DNA from: Pisaster brevispinus
Taxonomy: Eukaryota; Echinodermata; Asteroidea; Forcipulatida; Asteriidae
Reading direction: 5' to 3'
Assembly (NCBI GenBank): GCA_023634235.1
Contig: JAMKCF010000031.1
Coordinates: 372,001 to 436,000, forward strand
Length of the DNA stretch: 64,000 nt
Below the pieces are notes generated by a model. The model had not been told where the DNA came from and searched no databases. It saw only the letters and a program-made list of their open reading frames with translations. Position 1 is the stretch's first letter. Every line of letters begins with the position of its first letter. Positions 11,683 to 22,621 of the stretch are shown here, one piece after another. A program made the translations under genes and the position numbers.

Positions 11683-11960
11683 TAACCATTTACTCCTAGT
11701 TGATGAGAAGCAATTGTCTTGCCCAGACCAAAGAACACCCTAAGTGCTGCTACAACAGACCAATTCCATGGAGCTGCTTAAACACAAAAAGCAGCTAAGC
11801 ACAAACAATATGTTGCTTATCAGAATAATACCATGTCTTACACACCATCTTTGACAGGCCAGTATCCTGCTTAGTTTTGCTGAGTAGAATCCTGTTAAGC
11901 AATTGTCTGGTTTAACAGGAAATGAGGGCTTAAATTCAACCCACAATCAGATGACTTGGA
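11683..11960. repeat. interspersed repeat, three copies in window
   Basis: The sequence beginning AGTAACCATTTACTCCTAGT and continuing through AAACACAAAAAGCAGCTAAG recurs at about 25205-25450 and 53555-53840 in the same orientation. It is noncoding. In copy 1 of the duplication about 1.37 kb present in copy 2 (52172-53545) is missing immediately upstream, so the repeat sits at a deletion or insertion boundary. Confidence 0.6.
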
Positions 11961-13779
11961 TATCAGATAACTCAAGGTCCATGCTCAAGACCACTCAGCC
12001 ACAAGTCACTCAAATGTATGAACTGCACACCTCAGTGAACAATTTCCCTTCTATTAATTAGCATATAAAAAAGCAAAAAAAAAAAATTATAACTTGGTAA
12101 AACATGTCAAGTCTCATTTTAATTGCTATAAGCACACTTGCCTATTGAAATTGTTTTCTGCATCATAACTGTAATAAACCATGGAGGAAGGATACACATT
12201 TTACTAGTTAAAACAAGTTATTGCATTTTACAAGTTTAAGTGCATAAAGAACAAGTTTCATTGTTATCATTAACCTAAACCTGGAAAATAATAATCATAA
12301 TCATAATGGAGTGGCCATCTTGCTTTTTTCTATTACATCAATGTAAGGCTGTGTCCAAATCAAGCGGAGTCAGTTTTGGCTACGGCTATGACTGATAGCC
12401 ACAGCAACAATGTTGAGCGATGAGCAACTTTTCATCAATGCAGCCATATCCACTGCGAACCAGAGGCATCATCCATTACTTGACCAAGCTGAGACCCGAA
12501 GACAAATTAGTCATGTACCTTTTAATATAATGAGAAACAGTATCAGTGTTTGCTAATGAACACAGGCACGACATTACTATATTCAACTATAGTCTAGCAA
12601 AGAAAAACTTTTATTAAAATTACAAAAAAAGGTTTTTGTCACATTCTGCTTGTGGCTAGCATGTACATCTGTAACCATCAGTGACATTCTTAGGTGGCTG
12701 GGGGAGGGGGGCAGGGATGGGGAGCTAGAGCCCCACTCGTCAGAACACTTGCCCACCCCCACCACACCCCCACCCCTTGTGCCCCCCCCCCCAAAAAAAA
12801 AAAAAAAATGAGATTGAAAAATACCCAAATGACTGGTCTAATACATATAGTGGGCAACATATTATGTCTTTTCCCCCGCTTGCCCTCCAACCCCCAACCC
12901 CTAAATTAAAATGTCTGGTTACGCCACTGGTAGCCATCAAGTATTAAAAATCAAACTTTAAAACAATTTTAATTTTGGTTTTCAAAAGATACTTTACATT
13001 TATAATAATAAAACAAATATTTCACATTTTCAGTGCTTTAAAATCTCAAAGTACTTGCCACATATATTTTACCACAGGTGTACAGAGCTATTTTGAATGA
13101 TCAGATCCCCCACCCCTATAATATCCAAGCATCTTGTCACTGTATGGGATACAGGGTGTGCATGCCTGGAGCACACTCTGCTGCCAGCTCACATGTCAGC
13201 AAACATTTGTGCGAGCCCCTTCTCTAATACTACATTCTTTAAAAATGCTAGGCATTTACATGCAGGATTCAGAATCTGTCTTAGGATTCAGAATGTGTAA
13301 ATTTGTAACCTTTCTGCTTGTTGCTGACATGTTCATCTGTAGCCATCAGTGGCGTATTAACTACAGGGTTTAGGAGGCGGGGAGATGGAGCCCCACCCCC
13401 CCTCCCACTCCTCAGAACACTTGCCCATCCCCCACCCATCATGTCCCCAATGAGGTTTTAAAAAAGCAAAAATGAATAGCCCGCAAATTATGCCAAAATC
13501 CAAAGGGCTGTACTTGAATGCTATGAATTTGGTTTTCCATGATAAACCAACAACAAATTTTTATCACCTGATGTGGGGTACCGAGCTACATTGTACAATA
13601 CGGTATTGGAGTTTGATAGATTCAAAAAAAGCATACTGGGTGTACAATAAATCAAGGGCATCTGAAGTAGCGGCTGCAGATGAGGCTTGATCATGAAGTG
13701 AACATGCGTTATAGCACAATATGAGGCCATAGCAACAGCCACAGCCATAGCTGCAGCCACAAATTCAGACATGGCCTAT
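11961..13779. other. noncoding duplicated DNA with MITE-like pieces
   Basis: Homologous to 53.85-55.37 kb at moderate identity. C-rich and A-rich runs occur at 12750-12810. GCTGTGTCC...CAGCC palindrome-type fragments (near 12347 and 13660-13770) resemble those at 27938 and 36721. About 560 bp (roughly 13535-14092) are absent from the second copy. No convincing exon. Confidence 0.45.
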
Positions 13780-16700
13780 AAGATGGTCATCTCCTCAAGT
13801 GTCTTCATATAGTAAGGCGCCGTCATGGTCCAGCTTGGGGATATCATCTGATGGCTAGACTTGACACAGTTATAGTAACAAATGTAGCATCAACATGACT
13901 ATGTCACTACTTGAACAGTTGAACTTGTAGAGGGAGTCATGACATAGCCTTCAGCTGCACACAGCCCAAAAAGCATTGGTTAGCCTCAGCCAGAACTTGA
14001 AGGGTTGAACTTCTAGGCAGATAGTTATCTGGCTAGATAATTGACACAGTCCTTCAGCTGGTGGCACACGTAAACTCCAAAAGCTTTGGTTATATCTCTA
14101 AGGTCATCATCTCTATCTGCAGTAACAAATTTAATGTTTTCAAAGATTAATTTTGATAAATTCTTATAATACTTCTGTATCAGGCTAGGTGTTCTGAGGA
14201 ATACTCAAGTCCGGTCGCTATCAAGGGCAAGAAGGGTTTTGTGCATTTTGTTTTTTCAGTGTTTAAAGTTTAAAGTCTTTCTCTGGAAAACTTCACTTCC
14301 TACTTTAATTAAGTTTTCCTCCGTATGGTGTTTTTGTTGCAAAAAGGATTGGAGAGAATGTATTCTTTCAAATCAGGAAACCTTCAAAGGAGCTTATTCT
14401 GAAACAATAACTCCTTTGCCAAATTTGTGGGATAAGCCTTCTTATCAAACTTACCCATAGCCACATGCCACAAACTTAGACCAGCCTAACTCCCCAACTA
14501 TCTTCAGATCATAGGCCTAAAGGCGCCATCGTGGGCCAGGTTTGTATCAGTTGAACAGGGAATTGGCAATAGATTTAACAGTTTTTCTTCAGTTGGTGAC
14601 AGTCCAAAACCTGGTGGATGCCTCAACATTCTTGGGCCTACAGTCACTTGAACGCAAAATTGTTTCTTTTCTGCTGCAGATTGAGACGATGACCTTTGAG
14701 ATGACATGCATCCAATATTGAGGCTTAATCAAAGCTTTTTGGACTGTGTGCCACCAGCTGAAAGACGGGCTGTGTCAAGTAGCCAGATGACTCTCTGCTA
14801 CAAATTAAACCTGTTGACATTGGATGCTGCATGAGGATCACTCTCGGTAATGCTTCTTGGACTGTGTCAAGGCACGTTGAAGAAGGACTGTGTCAAGTCT
14901 AGCCAGATGACTCAACTACAAGATGGTCCTCTCCCAGATGTCTTCATATGCCTACAGATAGGCGCCATCATTGTACCTGGTTTGTTAAACATTTGGTGAA
15001 TCATGTAGAGTCATTTAGCTATAGCCTTTGCCCTTGCCTTCAGATTGTGACACACTGTCCAAAAAGAGTTGATTAGCCTCAAAATTGGATGTATGTCATC
15101 TCCAAGGTCATCATCATAATCTGCTGTAGAAATATAATTTTAAAAGCTTAATTTCAATAATCTCTTCATGCCAGTGTCAGTTGTTCTGAGGAATATGCAA
15201 GTCTGGTTAGTATCATGTGCTATCCAGCTGCAATTAGTATTTCAACTCATTGAACATGCACACAAAGTTCCAGGTTTTAATTTTCTTTTTGAAAACTTTT
15301 TCTGAGAAACTTGACCACCTATTTTAACGAAGTTTTTTAACCAGATAGTTGTATGGTGTGTTTTATGGTGTGTTTATTGCATTCTAAAGAATGAATGAGT
15401 TCTTTCAAAGCAACAATTTTGAAACCTTCACAGGGGCTAATTTATCATTCTCTCCTTTGCCAAATTTGTGGGAGAAACTTTTCTATAAAAAAAGTTTTAC
15501 ACTGAATTTCTTCAAACTTGCCCATAGCACATCCACAAATTGGGACACAGCCTAAGATAGTCCTCTCCCCAGATGTCTTCATACTACATAGGCCTACAGT
15601 AAGGTGCTAATTATAGTAGCCATGGTAGCAGGTTTTGAACATTTGGTGAATCATGTAGCCATCCCTACCTCACTTGAACGGTTGAATTTGTAGCGCAATC
15701 CTTCTTAAGATGGTGGCACACATAACAAAATCGTTAACTGGCCTCAAGATTGTATGTGTCATCTCAAAAGCCATTGTCTCATTCTGCGGTAGAAAATGAA
15801 AGGTTTTCAAAGATAAATTCTGAGAAAGTCTTTAAAAACTTGTGTATCTGGCTACTTGTTCTGAAGACTAGTCAGTTTGAGTGCTATCATCTGCAAGGAA
15901 ACTCTCCTCCTCCTCCAGCTCCAATTCGTTCTTCAAATCATTAACGACATGACAAAATGCCAGGTTTTGGATTATTTTTTGTTTTTAAAATTTAACGTCT
16001 TTTTCTAAAAAACTTGACCTTTCTTCAAAGAAATTATTTGGAATGAACTTTCACAAACTTACCCATAACTGCAGCCCCAAAATTGGACATGGCCCAAGAT
16101 GGTCTTCTCCTCTGTGTGTCTTCATACAGTAAGGCTCAATCATCATGGTCAAGCTTGTTTCAGTTGAAAATGTGGGGAATCACCAGGTGGCTGAAGACTT
16201 GACACTGACATTTTTTAGTTGTTGACAGTCTATAAAGCGTTAATTACAAATGTAGCATCAACATCACTTCCCCACTTGAATGGTTGAACATGTGGCAAAG
16301 ACAATGTCTCTAAACTTGTGGCACACAGTCCAAAAAGCACCCCAATATCCCTGCCACTAGAACAGTTGCAACTTGCAGTAGAGAGTCATTTGGCTAGAAT
16401 TGACACAGTCCTTTCATCAGTGGCACAATACAGTCTAAGAAGCGTTACCGTCAGTTGGCCTCAGCATCCCTATGTCACTTGAACGGTTAAATTTGTAGCA
16501 GAGAGTCGCTCGGCTAGACTTGACACATCCCTTCTAACACCGGTGGCACACAGTCCAAAAAGCATTCAATGACCCAAACATTTGATGTATGTCATCTCCA
16601 AGGTCATCATCTCAATCTGTGGTAGAAAAGAAACAATTTTCACAGATTCATTTTGATAAAGTCTTTTAGTACAAGTGTCAGTTGTCCTGAAGAATTTCTT

Positions 16701-17010
16701 GCTATCATGTGCAAGAAACTTCTTCCACAGCTCAAATTATTCGACATGAATATGCACACACACCATGAAACCAAAGTCCAGGTTTTGTTTTTCTTTTCTT
16801 GTTAAAAAAAATATTGATCAAAATTTGTTTTCTAGTTTTCCTCCAGCTGGTTGTATGGTGTTTTTATTGCAAAATAAATGGTGTGAATGAAGGCATTCTT
16901 TCAAATTGACACTTTGAAACCTTCAAAGGTGCGAATTCTGGAAAAAAATTACTCCTTTGCCAAATTTTTGGGATGAACCTTTTCTACAAAGACATGATTA
17001 AAAATGATTT
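13780..17010. repeat. degenerate complex tandem repeat, about 0.6-1 kb units
   Basis: Four diverged units share ordered blocks. These are a block with GATGTCTTCATA (about 13790, 14935, 15570, 16120), CTTGAACGGTTGAA and GACACAGTCCTTC, then GGCACACAGTCCAAAAAGC, then ATCTCCAAGGTCATCATCTC (about 14100, 15100, 15760, 16595), then TGTTCTGAGGAAT, then CTCCTTTGCCAAATTTGTGG (about 14413, 15470, 16965). Fragments of the same blocks also appear inverted near 14650-14900. Reading frames are not conserved between units, so I call it noncoding. The second duplication copy holds the same array at 55366-58390, nearly identical. Confidence 0.65.
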
Positions 17011-17516
17011 ATTTAAAAAACTTATCAAGTAAACAGGTCCAGTTGTAAACACCACTACATAAGAGACTGCAGAACTGAGGGAAAATTTATCTCTCATTTA
17101 CATATGTTTATGATAAGTTGCAACTACGGAGCTCACTTTGTTTCAGGAAAGATTTCTATATGTTTAGATTGTACAAACACAATTTTGTTTAAGCAACTTA
17201 AAGGGTTCTTAAATTGTTCACCTCAGTGGTTGGCCGATTAATCATGCTTGCTATTGTAGAATCTCAAATGATGTTAGTATTTTGACTGCTGGATAAAACT
17301 GTCTTTACTTCTCAAGACAATTGTTTGAGAGATTCAAAAACTGATTTTTGGACACATGGTTTGTTTTCTCCTTTCAAATTTATAAATAAAATGATGTTTA
17401 GATTTGTATAAGACCCTCCAAACTTCTTCATCGAGTTGTTGTCCCATTTAGTAGGTAGTTTCTTCATCAGTAACTTGTAACTTATATAAACCGATACATT
17501 ACCAAATCTTTTGCAG
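17011..17516. other. no feature seen; intron or intergenic
   Basis: AT-rich sequence almost identical to 58390-58885. It leads into the pyrimidine tract and CAG of the candidate exon at 17517. No coding exon was recognised. Confidence 0.4.
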
Positions 17517-18443
17517 GACCCCAGTCCCCCTGCTGGCAGGCATCACCTCAGCAAATAGAAAAGAAGACTTCAGCACACATACTACTTCATCATCTACTTC
17601 ATCAAGAAGAAAACATGATCTGCTTTTTGGAAGAAAATTTGTCTATAAAGGTTAGCATTTTGGGGTACCTCATCAATTACCCAAAGTCAGGTTCACTATA
17701 AACATTACCTGATACACCAATACTTTACCAAACCAATGTCATCTACAGTGTCCCATAGCTGCCATCTGTGCACAATTAGCTTGCCACAACATCCACTTTC
17801 CCAATAACAGGTTACAGACTGTGAAAAACAAAAACATAGTAGCCTGTGAAGGCCATTAAGCCTGTGGGAAAAAACTGTTAAACGCTGCGGAGAGAAAGTT
17901 AGACGCTGTTGAGAAAAGGGTTAGTTTTCTTTCACACTTACCCGGACACTCTCCACCTTATACTTCACCTGTTATACTTAACCTTTGCTGCTAAAGCTGA
18001 CCTCACTTGCTTCCAGTCACTCGTCAGGGACATCAAAGGGAGAGTCTTCATCGTCTCTTAAGCTCCGGGTTTACTTGTGATGACGGCGTAGTTATCTTTT
18101 ATTCAATTAGGGACTTGTTTTTACTGACTTGGCATCTTTGAATCAAGACTAAGTACTACACCAGTCACACCTCATACTTTACCTGTTGCCATTAAATCTG
18201 CTGACAGAGTAGAAAATTAGTCTTATTTCTAGGCCAACACTTTATATACTCTAGGCCTTTACTGTCTCACCATTCATACATACCTATAGGTACCTCTGAT
18301 GTCTTTTCCCCGTTGAGGATCTGCTCTTTTTCTCCTCCTTTCTTCTCTCATCTTCTTCAGTCTCTCTTATTTTTTTTGCAGTGCTCACAAATAAGTTCCT
18401 CAGAGAAGTTATTTGCAATGAGCCCCATAAAGCTTTAGTATAA
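17517..18443 (+). CDS. last two coding exons of an unrecognised spliced gene (partial)
   Basis: Exon 17517-17650 follows a good acceptor (CTTTTGCAG) and ends AAAG before GTTAGC. One frame is open, giving a Ser/Thr/Arg-rich stretch (DFSTHTTSSSTSSRRKHDLL, then FGRKFVYK), and it ends in phase 1. Exon 18382-18443 follows a strong acceptor (long T tract then GCAG), continues in the required phase (LTNKFLREVICNEPHKALV) and stops with TAA at 18441-18443. An alternative or extra exon could begin at 18017 after CTTGCTTCCAG, which is also in phase. Upstream exons were not found; they may lie beyond the repeat array. The gene converges tail-to-tail with the minus gene at 18725. Both exons are intact in the second copy. 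Function unknown. Confidence 0.45.
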
Positions 18444-18724
18444 AAGATTTTCAGTTTGGGACTACACGGCTTTAGAAACTCATTGTTTGCAATAAGTTTA
18501 CCCCCTTTTTATATTGAACTTTTATCTAAATAAGTAAGGGTTTCAGCTATGCTATTTATTTATTATTTTTTTATTATCTACTTTCAAAGACTTAATTTGT
18601 GTTATTCATGCTTAAAGGGAAATTTCCCATTCAAAACTGATGTAATGCTGATCCAGGAATATGTAAACATGAATTTAGCTGATCTAAATATTCTATTTAG
18701 TATTCCTAAATCAAACATTAAACA
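18444..18724. other. overlapping 3' ends of two convergent genes
   Basis: Between the stop of the plus-strand gene and the stop of the minus-strand gene. On the minus strand, AATAAA-like motifs lie in the T-rich stretch at 18549-18575 and could end the minus gene's 3'UTR. A plus ORF across 18549-19001 is low-complexity Phe/Leu/Tyr and is not considered a gene. Confidence 0.4.
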
Positions 18725-21700
18725 TCAATTAAACTTTGATTGGAATGGAATATTTGACTGCATTTTTGCCTCTAACACACTTATGGTGGTTGGTTTTGTG
18801 CCTAGAGTACAAAGCACAGCAGCAGAGGGGAAAAGTGGAGAGTCTATTCTATTTTTATTTTTTTATTTATTTACTTATTTATTTGGATTTTATTTAATTT
18901 ATTTCTTCAAACTATTCATCGTTCTAGGAAAATTACTAAAAATTATTAAAATTTATTATGAAAGATTTAGAGGAGAATTGTGTACTCATGATCCTTCATA
19001 AACATTACGCAAAGTGAAATATAAAATCATGACAATTAAATAATAAACATGACAACTGATGACTTGAAGTATCAACCCTGACAAAAACGTCCAGTTAGAC
19101 CAGTCTCCTTATTAAAAAGCATCATTGGCTTCGACCAATATGCAAATCAAGAAATGTCCAGACAGTTTAAAGCCAACTTAAAAGCAATACAAGCATGGAC
19201 AACATCAACAAGATCGCTGAACATCGTTGGAGGGGGAGGGGTAGAAGAAAAGGGGAGGGACTCTGCAAGAGAACGGGTTAGATCTTCTCTTACCATTCGC
19301 AGTCTTCTCCTTGTCTTTAACTTTTAGGTCAACTCGCATTATCCGACCTCCACTATTGCACTCTAAGACTAACTTAACAATTTTTTTATTATTTTTGTTT
19401 AGAAAGGTAAATAAATAACTTATTTTATAATTAACCTCGTAGAACAACTGTTCTTTAAAAAAATCCTAATTCATAAGAGTAAGCTTTAGGCTTATGTCCA
19501 TTCAATCCAATTCAATCTATTTGTTTATCGTGTGAAAACACATGAAATTCCATCATATGTTTTCCATTGTACAGCAGTAAAATGTACATCAACTTGTTTT
19601 TGTTATATTTGTGTCTCAGGAAACCTTACTATTTTGTATTTACTGCCATAACAGTTGCTCAAGAGATTTTGTTAAAATTTAAAAATAAATAATTAAAACA
19701 ATAAAATAAACTCGAAGCAAAGAGGTGAATCGCATCAGTGTATTTAAAAAGTGGAGGTCGGATATGGCAAAGTTTTCCTTACCTTGGTCCTTTGGCGAAC
19801 TCCAGTGTGCATCCAGCTTCATTTCATCCTACAAACACACCACATATCCAAAGATCTTCAACTCCCATCTAGTCAGTCTCTTGAGCAGTTCACCTCGACA
19901 GTCCCATCAGTGTCTCTTGAAACTTCGCTGGACAGAAGCTCACTGCTGGGCTGCCTCAGTCGTCCCCCATCTCTGACTTGAAAAAACAACCAATAAACCC
20001 ATCAATGCTACAGATCAAGTCCAAGGTGGAGGGGTATTTAGGTATAAAGGACACTTTAGCTTCATTTGTGAAGTTTTTGTCAGTAGTATAAACATCTCTT
20101 ACAATATCCCCCTAATTTGGTCGGTTTCATGGGTGTTTAAAACAAAAAAATAGGTCACGTGACTTGCATGTGATTTATCTGCTCAAACAAGCTCTGCTTT
20201 TTGGATAACCCCGCCACTTAAAGCACTTAATCAACATTTGATCTTAATTGAGCGCTCTATTGATGGTGTGGACAATAATAATGCTGGATTGACCGATCAT
20301 TCACATGATTAACTAGACACATTAACTAGACGAGCTAAAAATGAGTATTTTGATCATTTTGTTTAGTAACATCTAAATTTGGCCGACAACTGAGACAGGC
20401 GTCAACCAATTTTACATATTGCTAAACAAAATAGAAATTATGGAGAGAGGTTCACAAAGTCACTGACAATAACATATTTGTCAACAATACTTATTCATTA
20501 GTCAACAGAACTCATTGCTCCAGTACCCATTGTTAAAATATAGGATTTGAACTGCCTCTAGCAAGCGGGCAATCTCGGTGGTAGAATGGTAAAAAGACAT
20601 TTGGTCTAGAATGACAAAGGTCATGGTTCGAATCCCACCCAAGTAATACGCCCGAGGATTTTTTGCACAGGAATTGGCAAAGTACCAAGCATACAGTGCT
20701 CAACACACATCGGTGTATGATTGGTAAACAAAATAATATTCTTTATCCCCATTGCAAGTTTGATATCTATTTTAAAATACTCATCCGGATCTAAGTTGTT
20801 CTGAAATGAATGGTTTTCAAGATTGATTATCAAACTTACCAAGCAGTTGTTGACTCTTTGCAACCTGTATTCTCCATCGATGCTCATCCAAACAGGTCCA
20901 GCTTTAGTCTTGCACCACTCCATAGGAGAATGCTGATCTATCGGAAAATTTAGTAGGCACAGACAAATTAAACTCTCATGTAATAAATTGCAAGAAGAGC
21001 CCACTTCTGTTGTTTCAGGAAGGATTTCAATTTGCTAATTTAGCACTTGAAACTTCTCCTTTATATTTCTGCAGGTGTATCGAAGAAAAGTGTACTTGGA
21101 CCAATTCTTTTCTTGTTCATTAATGACATTACTCAAAGTGTTTCTAAGAGCATATAAGTTTTTTTGACAGGACAGGCATGGCTTCAATACAAGAAATGCC
21201 GATCCTCAGGCCTGATACTAATTCAAATAGGCAAGAGAGGCAATTGCCTTACTTGCCTCAGTAGCCCTAATAAAACTAGTCTTTAGTGCCCCTTGAAATA
21301 TTTTCTCATAAGGGTGCCCTTTATCTAAGAGAAAACACGTTGGTACTCTTGCCCTTAAAAAAAAGCATCAGGCCTGAAGAAGCATTCTACTTTTGTAATG
21401 TCCAAATAAATAAAATAAAATAAACAAACAAAATACCCTAATTTTTAACCACAGGGCCATGAAATGTTTTTAGTAATTTTTTTATTTCTGTGATGTTTAA
21501 ATTGTTGAATGATCTTCTTTTCTACTGATTTAAACCATAGGGCCATATGTACAACGCACTGAGCTGATGGTTGATGTATCCTGTAGCACGATATAAAGAT
21601 AAAATAATTCAAGTAAGGTGATTTTAAGAGGGGCAGAACTGATTCAAATACTGTAAAACATATATGTTAGCGTTTAAGACCACAACGGTCTGTCTGAAGC

Positions 21701-22020
21701 TCCAGGCCACCCCCCCCCCCCCCCACCCCACAAGGCGAGAACACAATCCATGATGGTGCAATACAAGGTTGGCTTGCATTCCTCTATGAAACGGTTCTCA
21801 AAGTATACTTATACATTTTGTAAATAGTACATGACGTAATTTTTGGAAGTATGAGGCCAAAGTGTCCATCTAAAGTCTATAGATAAGTATGGTTGTGACT
21901 TACCTCAACAACATGTCGTTGGATGAATTGACTTTGGTCGTGAAGTTTTACACTGCAGTCTCCGCGGCGATTCACCGGAGTTATCTCCAGCCACTCGCGG
22001 CTCAACACCGAAGTTAACAT
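18725..22020 (-). CDS. unrecognised five/six-exon gene encoding about 152 residues
   Basis: Exons on the minus strand: 21904-22020 (ATG, ends before GTAAGT), 20840-20932 (ends before GTAAGT), 19894-19950 (weakest), 19783-19828 (ends before GTAAGG), 19294-19362 (ends before GTAAGA), 18725-18801 (TGA). Phases are 0/0/0/1/1 and the joined length is 459 nt, exactly 153 codons. Peptide pieces: MLTSVLSREWLEITPVNRR..., HSPMEWCKTKAGPVWMSIDG..., DEMKLDAHWSSPKDQ, CNSGGRIMRVDLKVKDKEKT..., then the C-terminal TKPTTISVLEAKMQSNIPFQ. The last exon has an excellent pyrimidine tract. Exon 19894-19950 has a weak acceptor and only a 65 nt following intron; skipping it keeps frame (133 residues). No signal peptide, membrane span or domain is recognised. 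A CG-rich 5' end suggests a housekeeping-type promoter. One difference in the second copy within exon 19783-19828 is synonymous. Confidence 0.7.
20564..20760 (+). repeat. tRNA-derived SINE inside the gene's intron
   Basis: The Pol III A box TGGTAGAATGG is at 20579-20589 and the B box GGTTCGAATCC at 20625-20635, in a tRNA-like head. A body follows with CAGTGCTCAACACACATCGG. It does not fold into a normal tRNA. It overlaps the intron after exon 20840-20932 of the minus-strand gene. The same element lies at 61945-62141, so insertion preceded the duplication. Confidence 0.6.
21074..21157 (+). mobile_element. reverse transcriptase fragment of a non-LTR retrotransposon
   Basis: One plus frame reads GVSKKSVLGPILFLFINDIT and ends in a stop. 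This matches the well known RT motif with SVLGP, LF and IND of LINE-type reverse transcriptases. Only about 28 codons remain and no YADD box is nearby, so it is a small dead fragment in the first intron of the minus gene. It is also present at 62455-62538. Confidence 0.7.
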
Positions 22021-22621
22021 TAGCTTTTAAAGTCTATACTCGGAATTAACTTCGTGGAACTCACGAGATGTACTGAAGCACTCAACAGTGAATTTAATCT
22101 GAACTGCAGTTTTAAGTAAAAACGTTGTGGCTAGTGACAAAAATGCAAGAAGGTTCACACTTCTTTTCCTTGTCGTGTAGTGTACTTCCAAAATCTTGAC
22201 CAAACCTTCGATAAAGACTCCCAGAAACGGTTCTAAAAGTGCAACAGTTATTGCCAAACTGTTTCTGAATGCACATGACTGGCCATGGTAAAAATTGCGA
22301 TAAATTTACAGGTAAAGTTCATCAGAAAACGCGAAGTCCCACGTAGAGAAGAGAGATTCAGCCTACAGTCTTCCAGTCGTCCGCGACACGAAATGAATGC
22401 TACGCAGGCGGTATTTGCCACAACAAGTACTTCGAAAAAGCACGAACTCCTTTTTTGCATAACAAAGAATGCTCTTTATCGGGTGACATTCCATAGTGAC
22501 ACCTGTCCAATGAATAGACAGAATGACTAGTTGAAAAAAGGTCTCAATCCCTGATGGCTTAATTATTCATAATTCGGCGCTGTGAGTACATAATGGTGGA
22601 AAGTAGGCCTAAATGAAGAAA
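22021..22621. other. 5' region of the minus gene; right end of visible duplication
   Basis: Upstream of the ATG at 22020 on the minus strand; presumably carries its promoter and 5'UTR. Short ORFs on both strands (22027-22530) are open but show no protein features. An ATG on the plus strand at 22285 followed by CAG/GTAAAG could be a divergent first exon, but nothing downstream supports it. Position 22621 pairs with base 64000, so the duplication may extend further. Confidence 0.35.

Larger units (their letters stand above)
1..22621. repeat. segmental duplication, copy 1
   Basis: Direct duplicate of 39639-64000 by gene order and sequence. Offsets are 39638 at genes A/D and about 41380 at the right end, the difference being indels and insertions. 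Substitutions are frequent over the receptors and spacers but very rare over 15.4-22.6 kb versus 56.7-64 kb. It may extend left of the window. Confidence 0.9.

Noticed and set aside
14504..14707. Minus ORF beginning MSSQRSSSQS (also 55777-55980) and plus ORF at 15750
   Set aside because: They arise from the same block of the degenerate repeat read on either strand; other units have stops in the same frame.
17950..18070. Possible minus-strand terminal exon with an acidic end (DDEDSPFDVPDE, stop)
   Set aside because: The acceptor lacks a pyrimidine tract, and a much better terminal exon for the minus gene, with matching phase, was found at 18725-18801.
18549..19001. A 150-codon plus ORF
   Set aside because: Low-complexity Phe/Tyr/Leu from a T-rich stretch. 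It overlaps the well-supported last exon of the opposite gene, and the frame ends differently in the second copy.
20564..20650. Functional tRNA gene
   Set aside because: A and B boxes are good, but no acceptor or anticodon stems fold; best read as a SINE head.
22285..22530. Plus ORF with an ATG followed by CAG/GTAAAG (possible divergent first exon)
   Set aside because: No phase-compatible downstream exon was found, and the peptide has no features.
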